Part shown: one piece after another, positions 43,001-64,000 of the stretch
Layout of the letters: every line of letters begins with the position of its first letter
Numbering within the stretch: position 1 is the stretch's first letter
Source: Asterias amurensis
Taxonomy: Eukaryota; Echinodermata; Asteroidea; Forcipulatida; Asteriidae
Length of the DNA stretch: 64,000 nt
Assembly (NCBI RefSeq): GCF_032118995.1
Contig: NC_092661.1
Span: 12,648,494 to 12,712,493, forward strand
Direction of reading: 5' to 3'
Position numbers and translations under genes: made by a program
Notes under the pieces: generated by a model
What the model was told of the DNA's origin: nothing
Database searches by the model: none
The model's input: the letters and a program-made list of their open reading frames with translations, nothing else

Positions 43001-44136
43001 GAATGTCATAATTATGAAGGTTCCAGAAGGCCTCGTCCAAAGAGCGCCACCCAAAGGGCAGTAGAAGCCAAGGTGTTTTCCTTGGCCATCAAGGAGGAGT
43101 CCGATGATGAAGAGGAGGAGGAAGATCTTGGAGGGCGGGGCATTCAGGAATGGACAGACGGAGACGAGGCAGGATTGGATAATTACTTGGAATACGAGGA
43201 TGAAAATATTGATGTAAGATTGATGCGTTGGTTTCATTCTTCTTTTTATGTGATGTGATTTTTAGTCGTACAACTTGCACAAAATGTAGCTAAGCACAGC
43301 AAAATCTTGCAATACCACAATAAGATTACCAGACAAAATACTATGTCATATGTAGTAACAACTGTAAGTGGTATCCTGCTTACTGTTGCTAAGCAGAAAA
43401 TTGTTGAGTAATATTTTCTGCTTTTTAGCAGCTCAATCAATGAACTTGGGCCCAGTAGAGAGTCTTGCATGCATATGTTAATGGGCCTTGTACATGTACT
43501 TGCTCTTGAATGGTCACAGCAATTTTCCTAAAAATACGGGGGTACTTTGCGGGAAATGCTAATTTGTAGAACTTTTGCAAAGGGCTCCACAGCAAAAGCA
43601 AATAGAAACCACTGCAATGCGCCGTATTTTTGGTCGCGTGAGGGCGCCCTCAAGAGTATTTTTATCACTTCCGGGGGGTAATGCGATTTGTCGTGCATAG
43701 TTTCAATAGGTGTTCTGTCACTTTTGTTGCACCGTAGTTTTAAGTTGCTTTAGAGGTGGGTTGTATCGGCTCCTTCGAATGTCTTATTGTCAGTAATGGA
43801 TTAGATGTCTGTGTTGTTATTGTGTTCCAGTCTTTCATATCTATCTGTTTTGGGTACGAATGAATATAGTGATTGAGAGCGCCCTCAATTGCTGTGGCTG
43901 TCGTGGGTTTATTTATTACAAGGCCTTTGTTAATGACAACAAACCTCTCTCCCTCCCTCTTACAGGATTATCTGAACCTTGGTCCTGTGGAGTTGAAACT
44001 TCTCAGAGTGACCGGTCATAAGATGACTCTCCAGCGCCCTAAGAAACTGACCGATGAGGAGGCAGAGGCCAAGCTGTCTGCTCCCGATGTCTGGCCTATC
44101 ACTCCACAGATGCTCAAGACGGTGACGGAGACATGA
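37016..44136 (+). CDS. CCDC83: Coiled-coil domain-containing protein 83, 10 exons, 439 aa
   Basis: Coding exons: 37016-37137, 37881-37965, 38482-38650, 39392-39559, 40518-40609, 41113-41181, 41664-41785, 42390-42517, 43020-43213, 43966-44136 (stop TGA). Phases agree at every join. Residues 2-25 are a Lys/Gly-rich basic start. Residues ~40-275 are a long charged coiled coil including NERLKEEQLYHIRTLL, DNKWLKKE and a leucine-rich stretch ending DCRIEDLKISR. An acidic patch (DDEEEEED) lies near residue 350. The C-terminus has DYLNLGPVELKLL, matching the vertebrate CCDC83 ending. The molecular role is poorly known; no enzymatic motif is seen. Exon 9 uses an acceptor with little polypyrimidine tract (TGAAG before 43020); the nearer TTCCAG would break the frame. 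An acceptor at 36988-36989 suggests an upstream non-coding exon. AATAAA signals lie at 45220-45225 and 45277-45282. Confidence 0.9.
37165..37425 (-). mobile_element. tRNA-derived SINE, second family
   Basis: Head at 37325-37425 on the minus strand with B-box GGGTTCGAGTCC-type sequence (seen as GGACTCGAACCC), body GATACAAACACCAAGCTGTG shared with 34675-34800. In CCDC83 intron 1, antisense to the gene. Confidence 0.65.
37600..37790. mobile_element. TA-flanked inverted-repeat element in CCDC83 intron 1
   Basis: TAGACCGATC and GATCGGTCTA at the ends, with inner arms GGCTCCGCCC and GGGGCGGAGC. GC-rich interior with ACGCATGCGTG. No coding frame of note. Confidence 0.75.
38755..38929. mobile_element. 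Family E element in CCDC83 intron 3
   Basis: CAGGCCTG at both ends; target duplication CATGGT at 38749-38754 and 38930-38935. Confidence 0.85.
39731..39900. repeat. Diverged family E relative
   Basis: GTGGTGCCCTTTGCAAAGTT and TTGCTGTGCCCCTTCA recall family E; ends are not clear. Confidence 0.4.
40188..40367. mobile_element. Family G inverted-repeat element
   Basis: CAGCCGTCGATTTCACCAAA at the left and GTGAAATCGGCTGCAGG at the right; interior rich in CTAAGTTAGGA/TCCTAACTC repeats. Related to 50509-50683. Confidence 0.7.
40657..40895. repeat. Family F element, GC-rich variant
   Basis: GGGCCCAATTTCATGGCTCT at the left; TTACGGTAAGCAGAGCCAT at the right. Interior repeats of GCGCTTA/TAAGCG. In CCDC83 intron 5. 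Confidence 0.65.
41923..42310. mobile_element. Family C TTAA element, full copy, in CCDC83 intron 7
   Basis: TTAA flanks, complete termini, central palindrome around ATGGGAGTCAAAAATTTGAC. Confidence 0.85.
43369..43453. repeat. Family F fragment
   Basis: TATCCTGCTTACTGTTGCTA to ATGAACTTGGGCCC; left end missing. Confidence 0.5.
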
Positions 44137-45300
44137 TGGGTCTAGTCCGACAACAAGTGTGTGAATATTGTATATTGGTAAAATCTAAATGTATATACGG
44201 TGCTGATGAGGTAGGCTAGCCTTCAGGTCGTATCCTATTTGGCTACCATGGCTATGAATACACATGTTGCAAAGGATGTCCTGTACTTCATCAACAAAAT
44301 GATGACGTGGAGAACTCAGCTGTAGCCGCCAATTCGGACGTGATCTAACTTAAGAACTGAAATCAGATGCAAGATTGTACAAGACACTTATCCAACTACC
44401 CAATTCAGCCTCGCTACCATGGGTATATGGATAGTATGCGAGTGTCAAAATGCAAGTATTTTTACGTGATTCAAAAAAAACATTTTTTTACACAGTCATC
44501 CTAAACTATGTACAGTTACACGTGTCACAAGATCAAAGAAGAATGAGAGGAGACCAGTTGCTATAGAACTTGATGTTTTTCTGGTGATTTCTTTGCAGTC
44601 TGTTTTTTACCCAAGTACACACAATGAATAAATCAGCCACATCTTTAAATTTAACTGACACATTTTATGAGTGGTTATGAGCTAGCAGTGCGAGCTAGGA
44701 AAAAAATCGTGCACCAAGATAGATCATCACTAGGAAAGAGGTTGGACTCCATGCACTGACATCATTAACCCATGATAAATCTTTGGCACCATTTTGCGTG
44801 TCAGATTCCCTTTGTGTGACTGCAGTGCTTAAAAAAAGTATGATTTTGTTTTAAGTGGTAAAAGGAAACATTTATTTTGCAATGAAAATCCTTTACCTGA
44901 TTAAAAAAAACCACTGGAAATACTTTGCTGTAAAAGACATTTTAAATACACTGTGTATATATTTGATCATTTTAACCGGATGATAATATGCAAATTTATG
45001 GAATTAATTTGAAGAAATTGAAACAAAACAAAAAGATATGCAGTACAAATATGCAAACGGATTTACATATTTATCTATTTTATTAACATAAACTTCTGAT
45101 TACTCTGTAAATGTTTGATAAATTCAGTCTTCTTTTTCTATGTACAAGTATCAACATTTCTTCCAAATCATTGATTCATGTTCACATTCATAAATTGTAT
45201 TTTTAAAATTGTATCTTAAAATAAAATGGAATCATATGCAATCCCTTGGTTGTACTGTCGTCATTTCTCAACGTAGAATAAAAGTTCATTTACAGAACAC
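44137..45300 (+). other. CCDC83: CCDC83 3' UTR (putative)
   Basis: AT-rich, non-coding sequence after the CCDC83 stop with no large repeat, ending at two AATAAA signals (45220-45225, 45277-45282). A 3' UTR of about 1.1 kb is the simplest reading; the cleavage site is not visible. Confidence 0.5.
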
Positions 45301-45609
45301 TGCAGCTGCAAAATTATGTCACAGGTCCCAATTCAAATTTCAAGATGTACGCGTGAATTTACTGTGCATCTCCATGTGAAAAGAATGCAAGGTCAAAGGT
45401 ACATTTGTACGAATCTGGATATCCCCTCACGGCTGCTATCTTGGGCCTCGATTTTCATTTATGAACATGTTGAAAGGATAGGGCAATTTTCATTTTGCAA
45501 AGAGAACTTCCATTTCAAGTCAATGAAAAACTTTTGAAGGGGCACCAAGGCCAAGATCAGGGGCAACGGGGGCCATGGCTTTCATGGCCTGCGTGTCATT
45601 CCAGGCCTA

Positions 45610-45850
45610 GGCCCAATTTCATAGAGCTGCTAAGCACAAATATTTGCTTAGCATGAAGTTCCTGTCTCCATAAAAACAGGACTTCCAATCATATTTACAC
45701 ATAATTTTCTGGATAAGCAAACAACAACTGAATACCAGTAACAAGCAATATGCAACAAATTAAAATTTGGTTGCTAAACCTGTTTTTATTAAGGAAGAAA
45801 TTTCATGCTAAGCAAATTTGTGTGCTTAGCAGCGCTATGAAATTGGGCCC
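45610..45850. mobile_element. Family F element, complete, between CCDC83 and RIOX2
   Basis: GGCCCAATTTCATAGAGCTG at the left and GCTATGAAATTGGGCCC at the right; TTGCTTAGCATGAAGT and ATTTCATGCTAAGCAA inner arms. Carries the AATAAA nearest to the RIOX2 stop. Confidence 0.75.
45785..45790 (-). terminator. RIOX2: Possible RIOX2 poly(A) signal inside a repeat
   Basis: AATAAA on the minus strand, about 150 bases after the RIOX2 stop and inside a family F repeat (45610-45850). It is the nearest canonical signal seen. Use is inferred. Confidence 0.35.
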
Positions 45851-45937
45851 TGGTATCTGGTGTAATTCATGAGCCTTGAGGTGTGACTGTGGCCACAGAT
45901 GTTCTTGCTAGTTCCTTGCCTAATGTTGGAAGGTCAC

Positions 45938-53864
<7,927 letters not shown>

Positions 53865-54034
53865 GCTTGAATTTTGGTAGGACACACAGCAAAATAATGA
53901 ACAAAACTAACCAATCTTCCGAATGTTTTCATACGCTCCTCGTCCACGTGCGCGCTGAATAGCGCCACCAATAGACCACTTTCAATAAGTTGAACCCTGT
54001 GGGTTTAACCGTGGATGGGGGTTCCCCTGTCTTG

Positions 54035-54081
54035 CCTGCCCCCCCCCCGACCCCCCCCCCCCCGACGCCCCCCCCCCCGGC
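54035..54081. repeat. Poly-C tracts
   Basis: Five runs of 8 or more C, separated by GA or GACG. A second C17-A13 tract is at 54384-54413. Slippage-prone; base counts may be unreliable. Confidence 0.85.
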
Positions 54082-54429
54082 TACTAAACTTTCCATCATT
54101 ATTACACTCTCTATTGTCCTCAATACAAAGCTTTCTAAGTGGTATGTTCATAGGTCTCGTTGAAAGATTCAATCTGAACCAGCGAAATCAAAGTTCCCAG
54201 TTCGAACGGCCCTACCCTGGTGAGTGTTCACTTATGTGAAATTTCGATTGGGTTGTTTCGAGCGGGGAAGTGCCCTATATCTGAGGTTGGCGTTCATTGT
54301 GGCTGGATGGGATGGGCGTATTGAGCAAATTAAATCTGTCGTCTCGATTGCCATCGGATTAGTATTTCTGTGCGTGCAGTGTCGCCCCCCCCCCCCCCCC
54401 AAAAAAAAAAAAATAAAAAATAAAAAAAA

Positions 54430-57455
<3,026 letters not shown>

Positions 57456-60340
57456 ACTAGACATTAGGTGTTTGTGAACAAACACACAGCTGTTCCGTGT
57501 TCTTTTGCTTGGATTATGTGCTAAAATGACCAAGGAGCCTAGAACTGAAAAAAAGTTTGAAATTGTTGAATAGTGTCTTGAGTTATGGTGCCACTTCCGG
57601 TTGACCCCAAAGTAGAGGTCGACATGGGGTCACGGTAACCTAAGGCTAATCTCCAATGCCCAAGGGGTCTAAAACTGAAAAAAAGTTTTAAAATCGGTTG
57701 AATAGTACTTGAGATATGGTCCCACTTCCAGTTGACACGGAAGAAGAGGTCAAAATGAGGTCACGGTTTTTCCCAACAAATTTTAAGTCCTAAGGAGTCT
57801 ATAACTGAAGAATTTTTTTTTAATCGGTTGTGTAACTCTTGAGATATGGTCCCACTTCCGGTTGACCCGGAAGTAGAGGTCAACTTGATGTCACAGTTTT
57901 TCAAAATTAATGTCCATGCCCCACGGAGTCTTCACTACAGTGTAAAAATTGGTCCTGCACTCCTTGAGATATGGTGTTGCAAGGATTTTCAGTCACTCGT
58001 CAATAGAGGGCGGTATATAAGATAAGTGGTCTCTAGTTGAATAATGTAAAAACTTGCATTTGACTCAGGATTGTTTAATTTGGTTGGTTTCTTGAGTTCA
58101 TGCTAGTATCTTTAGAGTCCATTGCCATGTGACAAACTACTTAAGGATAAAATCCTTGTATTTGGTTGGTGGTTTGATGTTTGATCTTGTTCGAGTGGAT
58201 TTTACTGAACTCGTAACCACCAAACTCTGCACCTACGATCACCATTTTCGTCTTAATGTGCATGCGCGGAATAAAATGTGCGAGCTTGGAAGCACACAAA
58301 CAAAAGAAATCCCTGCTAAGCAGTGTATTTTGCTTGACGTAAGCGCAGAATTCACTGCTTCTGCTAAGCACTGAATCTTTGCTTCCAGAGCAGAGCACGA
58401 CATTGGGCCCATTTGCACAAGATTTTTCATAAGGTTTATTGCGATTCAGAACCGCAATGCATTTTGGGAAGGAATATGAGGCGGTTACTATGCAGTTTGT
58501 ACGACTCGCACTCGCAACGCCCTCTCTTGAAATTTTGCAATTCGCAATAAAACCTTAATAGGCAAGTTCCAATCATGATAGGCCTGGGTGACAAGTGAAA
58601 TTTACAACCTCGACTAATCGCCCCTCAAACCCAACTTGGACGCTTGTCGCGATAAATTACGGATTCTCAAGACTTGTGCTGCAAAGTGTTGCAAGCGCAC
58701 GTTATATTATATGTTGCGAATAGTAAGAAGCAACACAACCAGTGTTTCACTGGACAGGTAGTCGGGACAATTTTTGTAGTCAACGTTTGAGCACGATTGT
58801 AACAGAGTAGAGAAAAATAGTAGTCGCGACTCAAATAATAATTTGTAGTCGCGACTTTAACACTAAAGCACACTAGTCGCCCCGGCCTACTTTTGCACGT
58901 AAGTAAACCACGGGTATTATCCTGAGATTGCAAATCAAATTTTTAAGTCACTGTTGTTTTCAGTTTTACAGGACTTGAGCACAATTAGTCAACTGTAGCT
59001 TTTTTTATTGCGAATTGTGACGCTCAAGAACACATTCCCTGCTAAGCTGTTAAATACGCTTAGCGTAAGCACAATTCCATGATTACGCAAGCGCTGCGAT
59101 TCTTTCCTTTAAAAGCCATTGGCCCTGGACCAAACTACACTAAAGAATTTTAAACACAAAAAGCAGCTAAACACAGCAAATACAAGTACAAGTTGTGAAT
59201 CAAGGTATTCTGCTGATCTGCAATTTATTTTAAAGCAAAATGTTTTGCCTATTGATTATATAAGCAGCTCTATAACATTAAGCCACTATTCTGCTCAATT
59301 TATGCATTTTTATAAAGCAAAATGTTTTGCCTATTTATTATAAGCAGCTTTATACAAATGACCCACTCAACCACAAGAGAAACGTCAGCATAATAAAATC
59401 GCTGCTTTTGTATTCCTGCCAAAGAGTTTTTGTATGTCATGGTATAATTTCCGAAAAGAAAGCGAAATACTTGAATTAGTTTAGACAAATGGTCCCGGTG
59501 CAAACAAGGTGACTTCACCCGTAAATGATTCAAAATCCCTGGCGTTCTGTTTTCGTCGTCCACGCTCGTCGCCTGAAACGAAGCCGGTCAACTCGGTCCC
59601 AAACCAACTCGGTCCCAGTTATACGTTGACAGTTTTTCCACTAATTTCTCAAAAACTACAACACCACAGCAAGTAATATGTTAAGGGAAGCTTTCAACTA
59701 TCATTATCTTCAAACTGTTTAAGTTTAGTGTAAACATGGAGGTAGAATGTGTGGACACGATGGTGTGTCGTCGTCGTCAAAAACCCCTATTCAATTGCGC
59801 ACGTTCGTTAAACGAAAACCCTATGCCTTCGTGTACGTCCAGAACTCGGTTAGGAAACGAATAAAAAGAGAATTCGCTGTGGTCCAGAACGTAAGTAGAA
59901 AAACAACAAAAGGAGACTTGAGTAGACTTCTCTCAAGAAGTCACAACTCATGATAGGTACATACTGCATGGCATTTTCCATAGAGAATGTTTAACAATAA
60001 CATGGAAGTGACTGCATCCAGTTATAGTCAAACGCGTAGACTCATCTCAAGAAGTCACAACTCATGATAGGTACATACTGTATGGCATTTACCAAAGAGA
60101 ATATTTAACAATAACATGGAAGCGACTGCATCCAGTTATATTCAAATGAAGATTACGTGGTTAATTAATTAAGATTTTTAATTGTTTTTACGTTTAGAGT
60201 AAAGCTTATGTTCTAAGCTACAATTTGGTATAATAAACTCACTCTTTCGTACTATGGTTTGGGAGATTAGGCTTAAAGAAAAAACGTGTACAAATGCAAT
60301 GGGGTTTTGGCGAGAAACAAAGAATAATAATAATAAAAAT
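57456..60340. repeat. 2.89-kb tandem duplication, unit 2
   Basis: Aligns base for base with unit 1 at an offset of 2889-2890, with only a few dozen differences by eye (about 99%). Bordered again by AAT runs (57434-57450 and 60324-60350). Confidence 0.9.
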
Positions 60341-60480
60341 AATAAAAATCTCGACGAAAACAATAGCTGTTCCGACTGGATCGGAACAGCTAATAAAAAT
60401 CTCGACGAAAACAATACCTGTTCCGACGGTAGGTCGGAACAGCTAATAATAATAAATAAATAAATAAATAAAAATTTACA
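60341..60480. repeat. Twin direct repeats, each with a hairpin, and AAAT run
   Basis: AAAATCTCGACGAAAACAAT occurs twice (about 60345 and 60393), each followed by a hairpin AGCTGTTCCGA...TCGGAACAGCT (second copy ACCTGTTCCGAC). An (AATA)n tract follows at 60445-60472. Confidence 0.8.
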
Positions 60481-61452
60481 AAATCGGGCCAACACAACAT
60501 TCCCATCCCAAGTCGTGCTGGTCACATAAAAACTTAACTTTGTCAACAAAATAAAAATGAAGGATATAAAAATCGCAGTTTAGACATTAGATAGGAAAAG
60601 AAGAGTCAAGCAAGTTATTGCAATGATTTATTTTTTGGTTTATTTACATAATATAATACAAAGTGTAAACAAATTTCACCCAAACTTTGATTCAAACACA
60701 ATGTCGAGTAACCAATGGTTTTGTAGGTGACGCCTACGGATTAACAGTTTATGAAAAATGGTACGACATTTTTGTTAGGCCTAATTTGATATTAAACAGT
60801 GTGTTAGTTTATACCTTTCGCGTTTTATCTAGACGTATCAAAATGTATACTACAGCACCACTTCCGGTTGATGATTGGTTTTCATTTAACAATACTAATT
60901 TCCTTGTCAAAGTGAAATCATCAAACTGTCAATAAATTTGTACACGATTTTCCCTCTTTGTAAAACAATTTTTTGAAACCAAAAGATTATTGATAAAAGT
61001 AGCAGTTGGGATGAGCTTTATGATGATCTTAGCCGCAGTGGTTTAAAATGATGTCCGATTCTGCCGATTTGATCCGACTTGAATATTAACAGAGAGAATC
61101 GAGAGAGTTGAATGTACCAGACATAAACCGTCAATGAATTGTATTAATTAAAAACTACTGAATAAAATGAATTATTATTTTGGGTTCCTCCCTGACAATT
61201 ATCTCAACTTCATAACTTTGTTCGTATTTAACGTAAATATTTATGACACGGTGAGACGGTTTCTGTATGTTTTCTGTTTACACCGCTATATCATCTGTCA
61301 AAATTCGTCCAGAGAAAATTGTAAATTAAATTCAAGCTAGTACTACTTCATCTGAAAATTGGACCAACATGACAAGAATGCTAAGAACATTGTACATACA
61401 CTTGAGTCTCTAACAAGTTTGCTCATAATTCCCCAAATGAATGTGATGGTTA
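60481..61452. other. Unassigned spacer
   Basis: AT-rich, no gene or repeat recognised. An 82-codon frame at 60687-60935 shows no domain or splice support. Confidence 0.45.
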
Positions 61453-61830
61453 TTAAAGACACTGGACACTTTTGGTAAAAATTAATTATCAAAGACCAGT
61501 CTTCTTGCTTGGTGTATCTCAACATGCATAAAATAACAAACCTGTGAAAACTTGAGCTCAATTGGTTGAGATAACTATGAAAGAAAAGGAAAAAACCATT
61601 GTCCCACGAAGTTATGTGCTTTCAGATGCTTGATTTTGAGACCTCATCTTCTAAATCGGAGGTCTCGAAATCAAATCCGTGGATAATTACTTCTTTCTCG
61701 AAAACTACGTTACTTCAGAGGGAGCCGTTTCTCACAATGTTTTATACCATCAACCGCTCCCTCGTTACCAAGTAAGGTTTTATGCTGATAATTATTTTGA
61801 GTAACTACCAATAGTGTCCACTGCCTTTAA
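61453..61830. mobile_element. Family A TTAA element, inverted, full copy
   Basis: TTAA flanks, family A termini and core in reverse order. Confidence 0.85.
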
Positions 61831-62167
61831 GTGCATTGTTCCAATGAATTAGGATAGGCCTATGATTATTAGTCCAATATCTATTTTTAAAGTTTTCACA
61901 TTACCGAGCGAACACTAAATTGCCATCAGCTTCCCCCAAGACCTTACAATAAGACTGAGTCAATTTAAAAGTAATCTCAACATAATGAAATGACCACCAG
62001 TTCATACTATACACACTATACTTTTCACACTACATTCCAAGCTTTCGTGTTTTTTCATAGTCGGTAATAAAAAAACAAGAAAACAAAACAAATTGGAAAT
62101 CAGACTCGGATTGTTCAATATTTACAAATCACAGCCGCTCAAAACGATACAGACTTCTACATCTTTG
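61831..62167. other. Spacer downstream of the Olig gene
   Basis: No gene or repeat recognised. Confidence 0.45.
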
Positions 62168-62558
62168 TTAAAGGAACACGTTGCCTTGGATCGGACGAGT
62201 TGGTCAAAACAAAAGCGTTTGTAACCGTTTTTTATATAATGCATATGGTTGGGAAGATGTTTTAAAAGTAGAATACAATGATCCACACAAGTTTGCCTCG
62301 AAATTGCGTGGTTTTCCTTCTACTGTGCGAACTAACACGGTCGGCCATTTATGGGAGTCAAAATTTTGACCCCCATAAATGGCCGACGTGAATAGTCGAC
62401 GAGGTAAAAGGAAAACCACGCAATTTCGAGGCATGTTTGTGTGGATCATTGTATTCTACTTTTGCAACATCTTCCTACCCATATGCATTTTATAAAAAAC
62501 GGTTACAAACGCTTTTCAAAGACCAACTCGACCGATCCAAGGCAACGTGTTCCTTTAA
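62168..62558. mobile_element. Family C TTAA element, full copy
   Basis: TTAA flanks and termini intact; central palindrome around GGGAGTCAAAATTTTGACCC. Only about 110 bp past the Olig stop, so it may lie in the 3' UTR. Confidence 0.85.
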
Positions 62559-62671
62559 GGAACAACTATGTCAACTGTTACAAAAATACAATCGCATGAG
62601 GTTTATGGATTGTAATTATTAAAATACAAAAGTTATGGAAAATAATATTAACAGGGTTTCAAGTACAAAGT

Positions 62672-63685
62672 TCACTTTGTTGGTCTGATCAGTTCTGTGG
62701 CAGAAAATGCCGACACTCCGTGTAAACCGCGGTGCTGTGCCGACAAGCTGCCGTTGGGATTAGCCTTGCACTGGGCACAGGAGCACGGCATAGACCAGCC
62801 GTTGTAAAGGCCGAAACATGGCGCTGTCGGCAAGGGTGGTCGGCCGGGCAAAGACGAGTTCCCGTGTCGTTCAACCGGGGACTCCCCAAATGTCCTGAAC
62901 ACCGTCGAACTGGGTTGTGATGAGGCGGTTTTCTCGGGGGCTGAGTGTTGGGTCGTCGAGCAAAGAGGTGTCGAAAGCAAGAGAGTCTTCGGCACGGGGG
63001 CAAGGGGTGTAGAAGACGGTGGGAAGTAAGCCGAGCGGGTTGGGGACGGGGGAAGCGTTGGCGATGACCCGAGCCCCACGCTTGATTGTCCGGTGGGTAT
63101 TTGTGGTGGGTGCGACCCTTGGTACACCTCCCCCAAAAGCCTACGCATATCTTCGAGACTGCTGGAGAGCATCAAGATATAGTTCTTGGCAAGGAGGAGG
63201 GTGGCGATCTTGGAAAGTTTACGAACGGACGGTCCGTGTGCGTACGGCATGACTTCTCTAAGTCCGTCCAATGCCGTGTTCAGATCGTGCATCCGTTTGC
63301 GTTCACGGCTGTTGATCTTCAGCCGTAGATAGTGCATCTCCTCCTCGGTCAGAATCTTAGATTGGTTGCGGGTGATGTCCGCGTGGTTGAGGAGACGGTG
63401 GCCCACTCCGAGATGTTTAGAACGGGCTGCTTTCCCCCCTGCCGAAGCACTCATTTTCTCCTTACTGTCAATGTTCATCAACGGCGACGAAGATAAATCA
63501 GAGGATTGCAACCTCGCGGTGGAGTCCACGGACATAGCATCGTCGCTGAACTCGGCACCCGAGTCAGACCCGGCGGGTGAACAGCTCGACATTGCCCCGA
63601 CGGGAAATCGGCTCGTCTTCGGTGGAGTGTTTGCGGTACTCGCATCCATTTCCTGTACGGTCCTCTCAGTCGACAACAACATCAT
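62672..63685 (-). CDS. OLIG: Olig-family bHLH transcription factor, intronless, 337 aa
   Basis: One uninterrupted frame. Residues about 121-178 are a bHLH domain with the basic region [15 protein letters not shown] and loop/helix 2 [19 protein letters not shown], almost identical to vertebrate OLIG2/OLIG3. The following [15 protein letters not shown] also matches the Olig class rather than BHLHE22/23. The N-terminus is Ser-rich with an acidic patch ([12 protein letters not shown]); the C-terminus is Pro/Ser-rich and carries [14 protein letters not shown], a cysteine motif near the end as in Olig proteins. The start is the first of two adjacent ATGs. Vertebrate Olig genes also lack coding introns. 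The family binds E-boxes as dimers, often as a repressor, in neural and mesodermal fate choice. Which vertebrate paralogue it is closest to cannot be said; it may be the single pre-duplication gene. Confidence 0.95.
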   Translation of the reverse strand: MMLLSTERTVQEMDASTANTPPKTSRFPVGAMSSCSPAGSDSGAEFSDDAMSVDSTARLQSSDLSSSPLMNIDSKEKMSASAGGKAARSKHLGVGHRLLNHADITRNQSKILTEEEMHYLRLKINSRERKRMHDLNTALDGLREVMPYAHGPSVRKLSKIATLLLAKNYILMLSSSLEDMRRLLGEVYQGSHPPQIPTGQSSVGLGSSPTLPPSPTRSAYFPPSSTPLAPVPKTLLLSTPLCSTTQHSAPEKTASSQPSSTVFRTFGESPVERHGNSSLPGRPPLPTAPCFGLYNGWSMPCSCAQCKANPNGSLSAQHRGLHGVSAFSATELIRPTK

Positions 63686-64000
63686 GTACTACTACTCGTT
63701 TGCTTCCGTCCGGTCGTCCGCAACAAAGTTCCGGCTGCAAATAAAGTCAAGCGGTGTGCCCTCGTCAGTTAATAATCTCAATTTGCCCCGGACACTTGCT
63801 CTTAAATACTCTCCTTTTGTGGCATCCACGTGCGGTGAAGGAGCAGAACGGATGAGTTTAACTTCATCCAATCTTTGTAGTTCAACACCGAGAGGGACTG
63901 TCGAACCATTCATAACACACGGTCCACTCCTTTGATTTACTGTCAGTGAGGTTCGGGGAAAAAAAGAAGCTTCATTACCATCTTGATAACTTGGCAGCTA
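63686..64000 (-). promoter_or_regulatory. Olig upstream region (partial)
   Basis: No coding support. A 73-codon upstream frame (63692-63913, minus) ends just before the Olig start; if transcription began upstream of it, it would be a uORF, but a TATA-like box at 63802-63811 argues for a later start. The region continues outside the window. Confidence 0.35.
63802..63811 (-). promoter_or_regulatory. TATA-like box upstream of the Olig gene
   Basis: On the minus strand the sequence reads AGTATTTAAGA about 120 bases upstream of the Olig start. Position and sequence suit a TATA-like core promoter element, but no start site can be read. Confidence 0.3.

Noticed and set aside
62204-62622. Conserved peptides such as CGSLYSTF repeated in many places
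   Set aside because: They are translations of the arms of family C elements, which recur at seven sites; there is no sign of selection for protein.
63366-63935. 189-codon plus-strand frame opposite the Olig gene
   Set aside because: It is antisense to a clear bHLH gene in GC-rich sequence, where open frames occur by chance.

Overview
The window looks like nuclear DNA of an echinoderm, most likely a sea star. The genes have many phase-consistent GT-AG introns, the proteins resemble deuterostome families, and PAN, HYR and F5/8C (discoidin-like) modules are combined in secreted proteins. Introns and spacers are crowded with short TTAA-flanked inverted-repeat elements. Species placement is inference; no search was possible.

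Layout. (1) 1-3460: last three exons and the 3' region of a secreted F5/8C protein whose start lies outside the window. (2) 3500-10470: spacer with a ~74-bp satellite, several TTAA elements and a long perfect-looking hairpin. (3) 10512-18279: a complete six-exon paralogue of the first gene, coding for signal peptide, PAN/apple, Ser/Thr linker, HYR and F5/8C; its 3' flank is also homologous to that of the first copy. (4) 19660-23600: gene-poor spacer. (5) 23624-35880 (-): PPIL4, a nuclear cyclophilin with an RRM, 13 coding exons. (6) 37016-44136 (+): CCDC83, a coiled-coil protein, 10 coding exons, head-to-head with PPIL4. (7) 45938-53864 (-): RIOX2/MINA53-type JmjC ribosomal oxygenase, 11 coding exons, tail-to-tail with CCDC83. 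(8) 54000-60480: homopolymer and AAT tracts, then a ~2.89-kb segment present twice in tandem at about 99% identity. (9) 62672-63685 (-): an intronless Olig-family bHLH gene with its upstream region at the window edge.

PPIL4, CCDC83 and RIOX2 form a compact block (divergent, then convergent) with no evident shared pathway. The two F5/8C genes are a tandem duplication of at least 3 kb, and their introns have since collected different insertions.

The most informative non-genic material is the repeat set. Four TTAA-flanked families (called A-D here) account for about 26 copies. A ~176-bp family (E) with CAGGCCTG ends shows exact 6-bp target duplications in three of three intact copies. Several insertions nest inside others, so their pre-insertion sites and relative order can be read. 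All protein models were assembled by eye from splice signals, reading phase and remembered family sequences.
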